Below, in pieces: positions 33,592-42,940 of a stretch of 64,000 nt of DNA (position 1 is its first letter; each line of letters opens with the position of its first letter). The stretch spans positions 1,804,001 to 1,868,000 of the forward strand of contig NZ_JANDBC010000001.1 in NCBI RefSeq assembly GCF_024320785.1, read 5' to 3'. A program made the position numbers and the translations under genes. The notes beneath the pieces were generated by a model, which did not search any database, was not told the DNA's origin, and saw only the letters and a list, made by a program, of their open reading frames with translations. The stretch is from Gracilimonas sediminicola (GTDB lineage: Bacteria; Bacteroidota; Rhodothermia; Balneolales; Balneolaceae).

Positions 33592-33694
33592 TAATAAATG
33601 GAAATTATTTTATGTTTTGTCTGTATTAATTTTCAGGCACCTATATACGCAAAAATAATCAAGCTTTGTATAAACTTCTGCGAGGACCGAAGGC

Positions 33695-34462
33695 TTATAA
33701 TATTTTTACTCCGTTATCCTGAATCCAGCCGAACTGGCCGTTGCCGAGCCGTACATAAAGCCAGTCAGGTTGTTCTTCGCTTTTCCAGTGATCGACGGTC
33801 AGGTCGTACCCCTCGTAAGCGATACTTTCCAGCGTTGCATCTGGGTTTGGGGCCTGCAATACGCGTTGGGAGTTGGAAATCAAAACGGCGGCATCGTACC
33901 GCTGATTAACGTAATCGGCATAGAAAGCCAACCCGGCTAAAGCTGATCCCGCTATAACCAATGCGATGACGTAGCTTGAAATATTCTGAAAGCTCAATTT
34001 GTTGAACCAGGTGAGGTATAGCAAGATCAACCCGGCGGTTGTAATAATAAATCCTATGAGAAATAACCCGGCAGCGGTAGGCACCTCATTGATCCACTGT
34101 ACCGCGCGATCCCAGGGTAACTTAGGCAGCATAGCCGATTGCCTGCTGAACTGACTGTCCACATAATCCAGGGCGGTTTCTGCCCGTGATGCCGTGGTAT
34201 TGTAATCAGTTGCTTTCAGGAAATAGAATTTGGCAAGGCCAAGGGAGTCGAGTTGTACGGCTGCAATCCCCATATTCAAGTAAAGGGCTCCTGAAACATG
34301 TCCCGATTGTTCGATGGATCGATAAAGTGTTAAGGCCTCAGTGAGATCCCCGTTTTCGAAAAGGGTATTGGCCTCATCGAAAGTGGCTTGTGGCGATTGC
34401 TGTGCAACCGACACCGTAAAGGAAAGCAAAAGCCAAACCGAGCAGAGCAAAAGCTTTTTCAT
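33695..34462 (-). CDS. batE: BatE-like TPR and SH3-type membrane protein
   Basis: The 255-residue protein has a signal peptide (LLLSFTVSVAQ), two TPR-like repeats (FDEANTLFENGDLTEALTLY, GALYLNMGIAAVQLDSLGLA), two membrane helices (about residues 130-150 and 163-183) and a C-terminal SH3-like domain (YDLTVDHWKSEEQPDWLYVRLGNGQFGWI). This is the BatE arrangement. It is last in the yebC-bat operon and overlaps batD by 4 bases. The Bat system is linked to stress tolerance and envelope integrity in Bacteroidota; its mechanism is unsettled. Confidence 0.82.
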   Translation of the reverse strand: MKKLLLCSVWLLLSFTVSVAQQSPQATFDEANTLFENGDLTEALTLYRSIEQSGHVSGALYLNMGIAAVQLDSLGLAKFYFLKATDYNTTASRAETALDYVDSQFSRQSAMLPKLPWDRAVQWINEVPTAAGLFLIGFIITTAGLILLYLTWFNKLSFQNISSYVIALVIAGSALAGLAFYADYVNQRYDAAVLISNSQRVLQAPNPDATLESIAYEGYDLTVDHWKSEEQPDWLYVRLGNGQFGWIQDNGVKIL

Positions 34463-36207
34463 GCCAGCTTACCTATTTTTTTGATTAATGCTTTTGTCTT
34501 TTCAATGTCAGAGTCGAGGGTTTCCTGAGTGGCATTGGGAGCGTAGGCAATGGTTTCGCACTTGGTAAGTAGCCGCTTCAGTTCCGCGGTGATTTCTGAA
34601 TCAGCAATCTGCTCTGTTTCCCGGATGATATCCTTATGTGAAAGCCCGGCGGGGGGCAGATTCAGTTTATCGGTTATAAATTGGACCAGTGCTTTTTCAA
34701 TCAGGTGATACCCGTCTTTGATGTCTGCTGCTTGCTCAGCCCTGGTTAAGGTTTTTGCGGCTGTATCAGAAGCCGTTCGGGACCTGGCAAACGCAGTGTC
34801 CGTGTTCATGCGGGTGTGATATTGCTTGTATCCATAAGCTGCTGCCGTTAGCAAAATCGGGAAGAATATGAGCGTCCACACCCAGCCCTTCTCATGCAGT
34901 GGGACGCCGGATGCCGATGTCCATTGGGCCAATCCGGTGATGGGTTGAATGTCTAACCGCAAATCATTTTGAGCAACCGTGCTTGCATTGGGATCGCGCT
35001 TGGCGGTGAAGGTTAATGCGGGCAGGCGGGTAATTTCGTAACGGTTGGAGTTGGGGTTGAAATGGGCAATTCGCGTTTCGGGGATAGTGAAGGTGCCTTC
35101 ATTCCGTGCAATAATGATATCCGTAAAGGTTCGTGTGCCGGAAATTTGGCGGTTTCTTCGGTCTATGGTAGAACCTTCCTGCGGATTATACTTTTCAAGT
35201 TCTTCGGGAAATGCATATTCAGGCTTATTTACGAGGGGTACATTCCCGGCTCCGCTGATGCGGGTAGTGATTTCAATGGTTTCTCCGACAAAGGCGTTTT
35301 TTGGAGAGATTTCCCGGCTGATTTCAAAATCACCCACAGCCCCGATAAATTCAGCATTTTGAGCTTCCGGAAGAGGTTGCACATCAAGAGTTACCGGGAT
35401 GGATTCAATGTTAAGCCGCTCCTGACCAAAGCCCAGTCCAAAAGGATCGGAGTTGCGCTGTTTACGAACCGAAACGGAAATCTCAAACGGACTCAAAGTC
35501 AGTTCTCCCGATTTTGTAGGGAAAAGAGCATACTGAATTAAACGGGCCCGCTGATAGCGAACACCATTAACAATGGTTGATGTGGTTTGAGCTCGCTGTG
35601 GGTATTCAAGTTCTTCTTTCCAGAATCCTTCTGCCTTCCAGCCCGGTGTTGGTTGATAGGAAGAAACCTCAATATCATTTTTGAAGTACAGCACCACATC
35701 GGCAATCACCTGCTGCCCCACAACGGGGTTCATGGTGCTCGGTTCCAGTCGCACATAAATATTGGGAGCCCGCTCTGCATCACCGGAGTTGATGGTAGAA
35801 GGATCCAGTACTTTAAAATCAATTGGAGACGTTTGAAAGGTCTCATTATTTACGTTTACCGTTATGGCCGGAACGGTATAGCTGCCGGCTGTTTGGGCAA
35901 TCAGGGCATATCCGAACGTGTAGGTAACGGTGGGACTTCCATTAACGAGAGAATATTTTTGACCACGGGAAGTACTGCCTCTGAGCCAGCGAAGTCCGTC
36001 AATTTCAGGAAGTACCGGTTGCTCTACCGATCCCATGCTGGTACCAGAAATGGTAACCTGTAATCTGACCTGTTCACCGGAATAGATGTTTACCTCAGAG
36101 AGTGAAGCTTCAACATCTACATCCTGCGCCTGACTTGTGGCAAAACAAGCCAGGGCAAAAATCATCAATAAGGATTGAAGAAGAGTTCGTTTACCAATCT
36201 TTGTCAT
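34459..36207 (-). CDS. batD: BatD family protein
   Basis: The 582-residue protein has a signal peptide (IFALACFATSQAQ), then repeated Ig-like beta domains typical of BatD: VDVEASLSEVNIYSGEQVRLQV, then FEISREISPKNAFVGETIEI. A membrane helix follows at about residue 455-475 (WTLIFFPILLTAAAYGY) with a cytoplasmic helical tail. BatD is a scaffold of the Bat system. It overlaps its neighbours on both sides by 17 and 4 bases, so it is strictly operonic. Confidence 0.88.
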   Translation of the reverse strand: MTKIGKRTLLQSLLMIFALACFATSQAQDVDVEASLSEVNIYSGEQVRLQVTISGTSMGSVEQPVLPEIDGLRWLRGSTSRGQKYSLVNGSPTVTYTFGYALIAQTAGSYTVPAITVNVNNETFQTSPIDFKVLDPSTINSGDAERAPNIYVRLEPSTMNPVVGQQVIADVVLYFKNDIEVSSYQPTPGWKAEGFWKEELEYPQRAQTTSTIVNGVRYQRARLIQYALFPTKSGELTLSPFEISVSVRKQRNSDPFGLGFGQERLNIESIPVTLDVQPLPEAQNAEFIGAVGDFEISREISPKNAFVGETIEITTRISGAGNVPLVNKPEYAFPEELEKYNPQEGSTIDRRNRQISGTRTFTDIIIARNEGTFTIPETRIAHFNPNSNRYEITRLPALTFTAKRDPNASTVAQNDLRLDIQPITGLAQWTSASGVPLHEKGWVWTLIFFPILLTAAAYGYKQYHTRMNTDTAFARSRTASDTAAKTLTRAEQAADIKDGYHLIEKALVQFITDKLNLPPAGLSHKDIIRETEQIADSEITAELKRLLTKCETIAYAPNATQETLDSDIEKTKALIKKIGKLA

Positions 36208-36727
36208 GCTTGGCGCTTCCGTCCGATTTTTTCTTCTTGAATTCTTTCAGTAATTCTTTCTCTTTCTGGGCCAGGGCCTGCAGTATTTTTTCCGCATCTT
36301 CTTTGCTGATCTGCTGCGAGTTCAGGTCTTCCGGGTTTATTTCCTGAGGATCTTGTTCCTGCTGTTCTTCCCCTTCACTTTGCTCTTGCTCCTGATTTTC
36401 CTGTTCCTGCTGCTCTTCCTCATTTTGCTGCTCTTGTTCTTGTTGTTGTTGATTCTGCTGGTTTTGTTGTTGCTGCTGATCCTGGTTCTGCTGTTGTTGC
36501 TGCTTTTTCTGTTCTTCCTGAAGCTTTTGCATCAGGGCATTCAGCTTTGGGTTATTCGGGAATTGATTAAGCCCGGTTTGAACCTGATCGATTGCAGCTT
36601 GCAAATCAGACTGTATGAACGACTGAGCACCGCCGTGGAAGTAATCCTCCGCCGTTTGAGATTGTGCAAAAACAGCGGTTGTAACCAAAAGGGAAAAAAT
36701 AAAAGCCATCAGTTTCTTCATGGTCAA
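36191..36727 (-). CDS. BatC-like protein with Gln/Glu-rich tail
   Basis: The 178-residue protein has a signal peptide (FIFSLLVTTAVFAQ) and one or two TPR-like hairpins (DYFHGGAQSFIQSDLQAAID). A stretch of about 70 residues made almost only of Q, E and N follows (about residues 70-135), then a lysine-rich end. It looks like a duplicate or half of BatC. The Q/E-rich part is encoded by simple CAG/CAA/GAA runs, which are prone to length change. It overlaps batC and batD. Confidence 0.75.
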   Translation of the reverse strand: MTMKKLMAFIFSLLVTTAVFAQSQTAEDYFHGGAQSFIQSDLQAAIDQVQTGLNQFPNNPKLNALMQKLQEEQKKQQQQQNQDQQQQQNQQNQQQQEQEQQNEEEQQEQENQEQEQSEGEEQQEQDPQEINPEDLNSQQISKEDAEKILQALAQKEKELLKEFKKKKSDGSAKHDKDW

Positions 36728-37368
36728 TTCGAGTCTATGTCTGAAACGTTTTTAATTCGTTCGATGAAATCGTTAAAAGCCCGAACGGTATCATCAGCAT
36801 CGAGGGCGCGTTGCATTAAATTATACGCCTCGGCATACTTGCGCTGTGCTACCAGTTTTTCGGCTTGTTCTTTCATGGCTAAGGCATATTCGCTGGGTTC
36901 CGGCGGTGGCTGGTTTTGTTGATTCTGATCCTGCCCTTCCTGTTCCTCTTCCTGCTCTTGTTGTTTGGCAAGAGCTTGTTCATAATTATGCTTTGCATCT
37001 AAATCATTCGGATTCAGCTTCAGGGCATTTTTGAAATGAGCAGCAGCAGGCTTCCATTTTTGTCCTTGAGTGAGCAGGGTGCCAATGTTATACTCTGCTT
37101 TGGCTTTATCTTCGGGCGATTCCGCCAAACCTCTGAATTCCATATAAGATTGAATGGCATCTTCCACTTTTCCTTGTTTTGCCTGAGCATTCCCAAGGTT
37201 GAAATACAACTTTGCGTTATCAGGGTCTTGTTCAATCGCAGAAAGATAAAGTTGTTCCGCCTGCTTATAATCACCGCTCTCATAGGCTTTATTGGCTTCC
37301 CGGCCATCTGTTATCGCAGAGGCTGTCAGCAGAAATAAAAGTGCTATGTATGAAAACGTTCGGATCAT
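36724..37368 (-). CDS. batC: BatC-like TPR protein
   Basis: The 214-residue exported protein has a signal sequence (TFSYIALLFLLTASA) and three clear TPR units: AYESGDYKQAEQLYLSAIEQ, LYFNLGNAQAKQGKVEDAIQ and HFKNALKLNPNDLDAKHNYE. A Q/E linker and another helical repeat follow (AEKLVAQRKYAEAYNLMQ). It starts 6 bases after yebC and overlaps the next gene by 4. BatA and BatB, the von Willebrand A-domain partners, are not in this window next to it. Confidence 0.82.
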   Translation of the reverse strand: MIRTFSYIALLFLLTASAITDGREANKAYESGDYKQAEQLYLSAIEQDPDNAKLYFNLGNAQAKQGKVEDAIQSYMEFRGLAESPEDKAKAEYNIGTLLTQGQKWKPAAAHFKNALKLNPNDLDAKHNYEQALAKQQEQEEEQEGQDQNQQNQPPPEPSEYALAMKEQAEKLVAQRKYAEAYNLMQRALDADDTVRAFNDFIERIKNVSDIDSN

Positions 37369-37374
37369 TCTACA

Positions 37375-38130
37375 TTACAGATTTTCAGCGAGAGCAACGG
37401 TTTCATCATCCATCAACATATTGGTGAATACGTTGTTGACGTCGTCATTCTCTTCAAATTTTTCCATCATTTTTAAGTTCGAGATGGCCGTGTCTTCATC
37501 TACTTTAGTTTCGGTTACGGCTTCCCGTATTAACGAAGCATTTTCTATTTCAAACCCGGACTCTTCAAGACGATTACGCACCTCAAAAAGTTCTTCACGG
37601 GTGGTGTAAACCACAAACATTTCGTCGTCGGTATCAACATCGGTGGCACCGGCGTCAATGGCTTCAAGCATAAACTCCTCATCATCGAGACCTTCTGAAG
37701 GTACCTGAATCATGCCTTTTTGTTCAAACATATAACCAACGGAACCATTGGTGCCCATATTACCTCCGTGCTTGGTAAAAATGTGCCGGATGTCGCTTAC
37801 CGTTCGGTTGTTATTGTCGGTAGTGACTTCGATAAAATAGGCAATGCCTCCGGGGCCGTATCCCTCAAAAGTGGTTTCTTCATAGCTGGCTCCGCCGGTA
37901 TCCTCACCGGTACCGCGTTTAATGGCTCTTTCAATATTGTCTTTGGGTACGTTATCAGCTTTGGCATTTTCGATGGCAAGGGATAAGCGGGGGTTGCCAT
38001 CCACGTCACCGCCGCCTTCGCGGGCAGCTACGGTAATTTCCTTGATGTGCTTGGTAAAAATCTTAGAACGCTTAGCGTCTTCTTTAGCTTTTTTGTGGCG
38101 AATGTTCGCCCATTTCGAATGTCCTGCCAT
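37375..38130 (-). CDS. yebC: YebC/PmpR family protein
   Basis: The 251-residue protein begins MAGHSKWANIRHKKAKEDAK, the family signature, followed by GGDVDGNPRLSLAIENAKADNVPKDNIERAI and YEGYGPGG-type and HIFTKHGGNMGTNGSVGYMF segments. Members were described as DNA-binding regulators and more recently linked to relief of ribosome stalling. Length is normal; the C-terminus is acidic. It leads the bat operon here. Confidence 0.95.
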   Translation of the reverse strand: MAGHSKWANIRHKKAKEDAKRSKIFTKHIKEITVAAREGGGDVDGNPRLSLAIENAKADNVPKDNIERAIKRGTGEDTGGASYEETTFEGYGPGGIAYFIEVTTDNNNRTVSDIRHIFTKHGGNMGTNGSVGYMFEQKGMIQVPSEGLDDEEFMLEAIDAGATDVDTDDEMFVVYTTREELFEVRNRLEESGFEIENASLIREAVTETKVDEDTAISNLKMMEKFEENDDVNNVFTNMLMDDETVALAENL

Positions 38131-38347
38131 AGGAATTATATACCGTTTTTTATGCTGTTACAATCCATAAATATACAAAAATGAATGCTTGTATAAGAAA
38201 TGCTTGCGTAGTTTTTTCTTTTGGACAACAGGGAAATCAATTTGTTTGAAACCAAACTGTTAAACCTTGTGTTGAGCTGCTAATCACTGCAATAGTTTAT
38301 GTATTTTTGAGTTCAATACATCTAACCCAGTAACCTTAATTGTTGGA

Positions 38348-39490
38348 ATGAATATAGGAATTGTCTGTTATCCTACTTTTGGCGGAAGTGGTGTTGTAGC
38401 TACTGAATTGGCGAAAACACTGGCTAAAAAAGGCCATAATATCCATATGATGAGTTATGCCAAGCCGGCCCGACTCGATACCCTCGAAACCGGTATTACC
38501 TACCACGAGGTGTCCATCAATTCTTATCCGTTATTTGAATACCCTCCTTACGATCTTGCCCTGGCAACGCAAATGGTAAACCTGATTGAGTACCAGGATC
38601 TGGACTTATTGCATGTTCATTATGCATTACCTCACGCAACCAGCGCATATTTAGCCAAGCAAATCATGGCCGAAAAAGCCCGTCATGTTCCGGTGATTAC
38701 CACTCTTCACGGAACGGATATCACATTGGTTGGCAGCGATCCGAGTTACAAACACGTAGTAGAGTTCTCGATTGATAAAAGTGATGGAGTGACGGCCGTT
38801 TCGGAATATCTGAAAAAAGAAACCTATGAACGGTTCAACATAAAGCAGGACATAAAAGTGATTCCCAACTTTATTGATCTGGATCGCTTCAAGAAATCGA
38901 ATAAAAGTCACTTTAAGAAAGCGATTTGTCCGAATGACGAAAAAGTGATCGTTCATGTTTCCAATTTCAGAAAAGTGAAACGGGTACCGGAGGTAATCAC
39001 GGTTTTTGCCAAGATTTTAGAATCCGGTATTGAATCCAAATTATTACTCGTTGGAGACGGACCAGACCGGCAAAAAGCCGAGCAACAATGTCGTGACCTG
39101 GGAATTTGTGAACATGTTCGCTTTCTCGGGAAGCTGGAGCAAGTGGAAGATGTGCTGTCTATCGCTGACCTGTTTTTGATTCCATCCGGCTCGGAAACCT
39201 TTGGGCTTGCTGCACTGGAAGCGATGAGCTGCAGCGTACCTGTAATCAGTTCTAATATAGGCGGACTACCGGAAGTAAATATTCATGGAGAAACCGGATA
39301 TCTGTGTGACCTGGATGATGTGGAATGTATGGCCGAATATGGTGTCAAAATTCTTTCGGATGCAGACCTTCACGCTAAGATGGCTGCCAACGCCAGAAAG
39401 CAGGCGGAGAGATATAATCAGGATGTGGTGGTTGAGGAGTACGAGAGGTTTTACGAAGACGTAAGCGCAAAACTATTGCATAGCGTGTAA
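38348..39490 (+). CDS. bshA: N-acetyl-alpha-D-glucosaminyl L-malate synthase
   Basis: First enzyme of bacillithiol synthesis: it joins GlcNAc from UDP-GlcNAc to L-malate. The 380-residue GT4 protein has the BshA-type N-terminus (MNIGIVCYPTFGGSGVVATE), LLHVHYALPHATSAYLA, HGTDITLVGSDPSY and the nucleotide-sugar segment GSETFGLAALEAMSCSVPVI. These are specific enough to separate it from general GT4 enzymes. It is monocistronic. Its presence suggests the cell uses bacillithiol as a thiol; bshB and bshC are not in view. Confidence 0.93.
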   Translation: MNIGIVCYPTFGGSGVVATELAKTLAKKGHNIHMMSYAKPARLDTLETGITYHEVSINSYPLFEYPPYDLALATQMVNLIEYQDLDLLHVHYALPHATSAYLAKQIMAEKARHVPVITTLHGTDITLVGSDPSYKHVVEFSIDKSDGVTAVSEYLKKETYERFNIKQDIKVIPNFIDLDRFKKSNKSHFKKAICPNDEKVIVHVSNFRKVKRVPEVITVFAKILESGIESKLLLVGDGPDRQKAEQQCRDLGICEHVRFLGKLEQVEDVLSIADLFLIPSGSETFGLAALEAMSCSVPVISSNIGGLPEVNIHGETGYLCDLDDVECMAEYGVKILSDADLHAKMAANARKQAERYNQDVVVEEYERFYEDVSAKLLHSV

Positions 39491-39494
39491 GTAA

Positions 39495-39866
39495 TCAGAA
39501 GAGCCCCCACTTTTTGGTGGCAGAGCAAGTGCCATCCGCTACATATTTTATCTTTTGAAGATTTAAGGTCTTATCTGAGGTAACCGAATCATCCAGAACG
39601 TAGGCAATGGCAATGATTACCTCTTTCATATCCTTCTCTATAAACTGGCTCTTTTTCTTTGTACAGATTACAATATGACTGATTTCCGTGTTGATGTCTT
39701 TCTTCTTATCAACCCAAAATACATTGTTCTCCAATTCGGCTATAAAATAATCGGAGCGGTTTTTAGCGGGTACCTGCTTCTGAACGGTAGCATTTATCGG
39801 AAGCTGATAGGTAAGCTCTTCAGGTCCTTTTGAAATGGATGTTATTTCTATATCAAATGGTTTCAT
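39495..39866 (-). CDS. conserved-looking small protein of unknown function
   Basis: A 123-residue protein with no signal peptide and no membrane helix. Predicted strands alternate (FDIEITSISKGPEELTYQL, YFIAELENNVFWVDKK, ISHIVICTKKKSQFI), with one helix (MKEVIIAIAYVLDD), suggesting a small alpha/beta fold. No family recognised. It converges on bshA, ending 4 bases from its stop. It may be transcribed from its own promoter in the gap before sucC's terminator. Confidence 0.6.
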   Translation of the reverse strand: MKPFDIEITSISKGPEELTYQLPINATVQKQVPAKNRSDYFIAELENNVFWVDKKKDINTEISHIVICTKKKSQFIEKDMKEVIIAIAYVLDDSVTSDKTLNLQKIKYVADGTCSATKKWGLF

Positions 39867-39908
39867 AGGCGGTGTATGAGATGATAGTTAATCCATTATA
39901 AATAAAAA

Positions 39909-39945
39909 AAGCCTGATCTTTTTACAGATCAGGCTTAGAATTGTT
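39909..39945 (-). terminator. intrinsic terminator of sucC
   Basis: An 11-base perfect stem AAGCCTGATCT / AGATCAGGCTT with a 6-base loop. On the minus strand it is followed by a run of seven T. It lies about 30 bases after the sucC stop. Confidence 0.85.
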
Positions 39946-39967
39946 TAATTCTTGACGGCTGCTACAG

Positions 39968-41173
39968 TTAAGCCAGCACTTTCGAAACTTCTTCAGCAGC
40001 TTCCTTAAGCAATACCGCAGAAATCACATTCAAATCACTGTTGTCGATGATTTCTTTGGCTTCTTTTGCATTGGTTCCCTGAAGACGTACAATAATCGGC
40101 ACATTTTTCACTTTTTCAGCAATCTCAGGGTCTTTCACCGCTTCGATAACACCGTTAGCAACACGATCGCAACGTACAATTCCGCCAAAAATATTAATCA
40201 GAATAGCCTTCACGTTTTGATCTTCAAGGATAATGCGAAATCCATTTTTTACGGTTTCAACATTAGCTCCGCCACCTACATCCAGGAAGTTGGCAGGTTC
40301 GCCGCCGGAAAGCTTGATAATATCCATGGTAGCCATCGCAAGTCCGGCGCCGTTTACCATACACCCAACATTTCCATCCAGTTTGATGTAGTTGAGGTTG
40401 TACTTTTGGGCTTCCAGTTCCAGTGGGTTTTCTTCTGACTCATCTTTGAGTTCAGCCAGATCTTTGTGACGATACAGTGCATTGTCATCAAAAGTTACTT
40501 TGGCATCCAATGCATAAACATCATTGTCTGGAGTGACGATCAGCGGGTTAATCTCGAACATGTTGGCATCGGTTTCTTCATAAGCTTTGTACAATGCCTG
40601 TACAAACTTAATGCCTTTTTTGAGCGCGTCTCCTTCAAGTCCTAACGCAAAAGCAATACGACGTGCCTGGTTTGGCTGGAGATCCATTCCCGGCTCAACC
40701 CATTCCTTAACAATTTTTTCTGGTGTTTCTTCGGCTACCTTTTCAATTTCAACGCCACCCTCGGTTGAGGCCATGATTACGTTTTTGCTCACTGCGCGAT
40801 CCATCAAAATACCCAGGTAGAACTCGGATTTGATATCAACACCATCGGTTACGTACAGGCGCTGCACCAGCTGCCCTTCTTCACCGGTTTGGATAGTCAC
40901 GAGCACATCACCCAGTAAAGATTCGGCTGCTTCTTTAACCTCATCAATAGATTTGCAGAGGACAACTCCTTTGGCGTTATTCTTTTTGGTTCGGCCTTTG
41001 CCTCGTCCACCGGCATGGATCTGAGCCTTCACAACAAAAAGGGAGGCTCCGTCTTCTTTCAGTTTTTTGGCAGCCTCAACCGTTTCTTCTACGGTAGTTG
41101 TTGCAATTCCGGCCGGAACCGCGACATTGTATTTTTCAAGAATTTCTTTGGCCTGATACTCGTGTATTTTCAT
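39968..41173 (-). CDS. sucC: succinyl-CoA synthetase beta subunit (ADP-forming type)
   Basis: Citric-acid-cycle enzyme subunit that binds nucleotide and, with SucD, makes succinate and ATP/GTP from succinyl-CoA. The 401-residue protein starts MKIHEYQAKEILEKYNVAVP; this ATG is chosen over one 14 codons upstream because it matches the family start. ATP-grasp features include VVKAQIHAGGRGKG, MFEINPLIVT and NGAGLAMATMDIIKLSGG, plus INIFGGIVRCDRVA. sucD is not adjacent. Confidence 0.96.
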   Translation of the reverse strand: MKIHEYQAKEILEKYNVAVPAGIATTTVEETVEAAKKLKEDGASLFVVKAQIHAGGRGKGRTKKNNAKGVVLCKSIDEVKEAAESLLGDVLVTIQTGEEGQLVQRLYVTDGVDIKSEFYLGILMDRAVSKNVIMASTEGGVEIEKVAEETPEKIVKEWVEPGMDLQPNQARRIAFALGLEGDALKKGIKFVQALYKAYEETDANMFEINPLIVTPDNDVYALDAKVTFDDNALYRHKDLAELKDESEENPLELEAQKYNLNYIKLDGNVGCMVNGAGLAMATMDIIKLSGGEPANFLDVGGGANVETVKNGFRIILEDQNVKAILINIFGGIVRCDRVANGVIEAVKDPEIAEKVKNVPIIVRLQGTNAKEAKEIIDNSDLNVISAVLLKEAAEEVSKVLA

Positions 41174-41398
41174 GGATACATTTTTAAGTATTAAAAGCGA
41201 TTTTTCGGGTGCCAATAATACCGAGATTAGGAGCTAAAAGAAAGGTGACTTTAGTCGACTGGTATTATTAGATATCCTTTTACATTACACTTTATTTCAA
41301 AATTGTTAAATCATAACGCTGTAGCCGATTGAAAGCGTTTCATTGCGAATATTCCTATTTCAGCTTTCTATACTTTCCTTTGGCATTTACAGCATACA

Positions 41399-41416
41399 AA
41401 CGCTAACTTTAGCGTT
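41399..41416 (+). promoter_or_regulatory. hairpin in the pyrR leader
   Basis: AACGCTA-acTT-TAGCGTT forms a 7-base stem, ending 8 bases before the AGAAGG ribosome-binding site of pyrR. It could affect pyrR translation. No full PyrR-type attenuator (anti-antiterminator plus terminator) is visible. Confidence 0.4.
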
Positions 41417-41438
41417 CAAAAAAAGAAGGTATTCCCGC

Positions 41439-41990
41439 TTGAAGAAAGCACAAATCATGACGGCCGAAGATCTGGATCGCATTTACCTGCGGTTTGCCCA
41501 TCAATTTTTGGAAGGCTATGATGATGTTGGCCGCCTTGCCATAGTAGGAATGCAGACGCGCGGTGTTCACATGGGGAAACGCATCGTGGAAGAAATCAGG
41601 AAATCCTTCAATACAACCATCGATTTTGGGGTGCTGGATGTAACCTTTTACCGGGATGATTATCGCTCCAAACTGAAAATGCCCGAGGTTAAAGTCACCG
41701 AAATTCCCTTCGATTTATACGACCGTGATATTGTGTTGGTAGATGATGTGCTATACACCGGACGAACGGTACGATCGGCAATGGATGCCCTTATGGCCTA
41801 CGGCCGACCGAGAAGCATTAAGTTTTGCTGTATGATTGACCGCGGACATCGGGAGCTGCCGGTAGCCGCAGACTATATGGGAATGTACGTTCCCACCTAT
41901 GAAAATGAAGAAGTGCGGGTAAAAGTAAATGAGTTAGACGGCGAAGATGCCGTGTATGTAGTAGAGGTGGAGGTAGCAGAGAATGGATAA
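41439..41990 (+). CDS. pyrR: PyrR bifunctional pyr regulator / uracil phosphoribosyltransferase
   Basis: The 183-residue protein binds PRPP and, in other bacteria, pyr mRNA. TTG at 41439 is chosen as start: it gives MKKAQIMTAEDLDRIYLRFAHQ, matching PyrR N-termini, and has AGAAGG 9 bases before it. The PRPP loop is DIVLVDDVLYTGRTVRSAMDAL (about residues 97-118), with DRGHRELPVAADYMG after it. It overlaps pyrB by 8 bases. RNA-based control is not evident in the leader, so in this lineage it may act only as an enzyme or regulate otherwise. Confidence 0.92.
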   Translation: MKKAQIMTAEDLDRIYLRFAHQFLEGYDDVGRLAIVGMQTRGVHMGKRIVEEIRKSFNTTIDFGVLDVTFYRDDYRSKLKMPEVKVTEIPFDLYDRDIVLVDDVLYTGRTVRSAMDALMAYGRPRSIKFCCMIDRGHRELPVAADYMGMYVPTYENEEVRVKVNELDGEDAVYVVEVEVAENG

Positions 41991-42933
41991 ACCTTCCGGA
42001 GAATATCCCTTCAAACAAAAGCACTTGCTGGGGCTTACCGACTACTCAGCAGATGACATCCGTTATGTATTGGAACAGGCCAAATATTTCAGAGAAATTT
42101 TAGATCGCCCGGTGCCTAAAGTGCCAACCCTTCGGGATAAGACTATTGTAAACCTGTTTTATGAAAACAGTACCCGAACCCGGCTTTCTTTTGAGCTTGC
42201 CCAAAAACGAATGGGTGCAGATGTGGTGAACTTCTCAACAAGCTCGTCCAGCACCAAAAAGGGGGAGTCGCTAAAAGATACCATTCGCAACATCAGCTCT
42301 ATGAAGATAGATATGGTTGTGGTTCGGCATGAGAGTCCGGGAGTACCTCACTTTCTTACCAAATGTGTGGATGCAGCAATATTGAATGCCGGGGACGGAG
42401 CTCACGAACATCCCACTCAGGCCTTGCTGGATATGTTCACCATGCAAACCATTCACCCCGATCTGACAGGCAAGAAAATTGCTATAATCGGGGATATCGC
42501 CCACAGCCGGGTGGTGAGGTCAAATATCATCGGACTGAAAAAATTGGGAGCCGATGTAGTTTTATGCGGGCCGAAAACACTGATGCCGGTATTTGTGAAA
42601 GACATGGGCGTTGAGGTTTCTTACGACCTGGAAGAAGCCCTGGCCTGGTGTGATATCGCAATGGCCTTGCGCATACAGCTGGAAAGACAGGAATCGGGCA
42701 CGGAGTTTTTCCCGTCCACAAGAGAGTACCATGAGCGGTTTGGAATTAAACTTTCTCATCTGGAAAAATATCCCGAGTTTAAAATCATGCACCCCGGTCC
42801 TGTTAACCGCGGAGTGGAAATGGAAAGTGAAGTCGCCGACAGCGACCGTGCGGTTATACTGGATCAGGTAACCAACGGAGTAGCGGTGCGGATGGCAATT
42901 TTATATTTATTAAGTGGTGGGAACCGAGTTTAA
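41983..42933 (+). CDS. pyrB: aspartate carbamoyltransferase catalytic subunit
   Basis: Makes carbamoyl-aspartate in pyrimidine synthesis. The 316-residue protein has the carbamoyl-phosphate motif FYENSTRTRLSFE (about residues 57-69), SSSTKKGESLKDT, HEHPTQALLDMFT and HPGPVNRGVEM, all diagnostic. No regulatory subunit gene pyrI follows, in keeping with unregulated trimeric types. It is coupled with pyrR by overlap, and a polysaccharide gene follows 7 bases after it on the same strand. Confidence 0.96.
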   Translation: MDKPSGEYPFKQKHLLGLTDYSADDIRYVLEQAKYFREILDRPVPKVPTLRDKTIVNLFYENSTRTRLSFELAQKRMGADVVNFSTSSSSTKKGESLKDTIRNISSMKIDMVVVRHESPGVPHFLTKCVDAAILNAGDGAHEHPTQALLDMFTMQTIHPDLTGKKIAIIGDIAHSRVVRSNIIGLKKLGADVVLCGPKTLMPVFVKDMGVEVSYDLEEALAWCDIAMALRIQLERQESGTEFFPSTREYHERFGIKLSHLEKYPEFKIMHPGPVNRGVEMESEVADSDRAVILDQVTNGVAVRMAILYLLSGGNRV

Positions 42934-42940
42934 TCAAACA

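Noticed and set aside
36353-36922. A leucine-rich 189-codon frame that looks like a membrane protein
   Set aside because: It is the mirror of the CAG/CAA/GAA-rich tract of the BatC-like genes; leucine runs arise from reverse reading of glutamine codons.
41174-41215. Upstream start of sucC
   Set aside because: The family begins at MKIHEYQ; the 14 extra residues have no counterpart.
41216-41438. PyrR-dependent transcription attenuator before pyrR
   Set aside because: There is a small hairpin, but no terminator with T run and no conserved PyrR-binding loop sequence.
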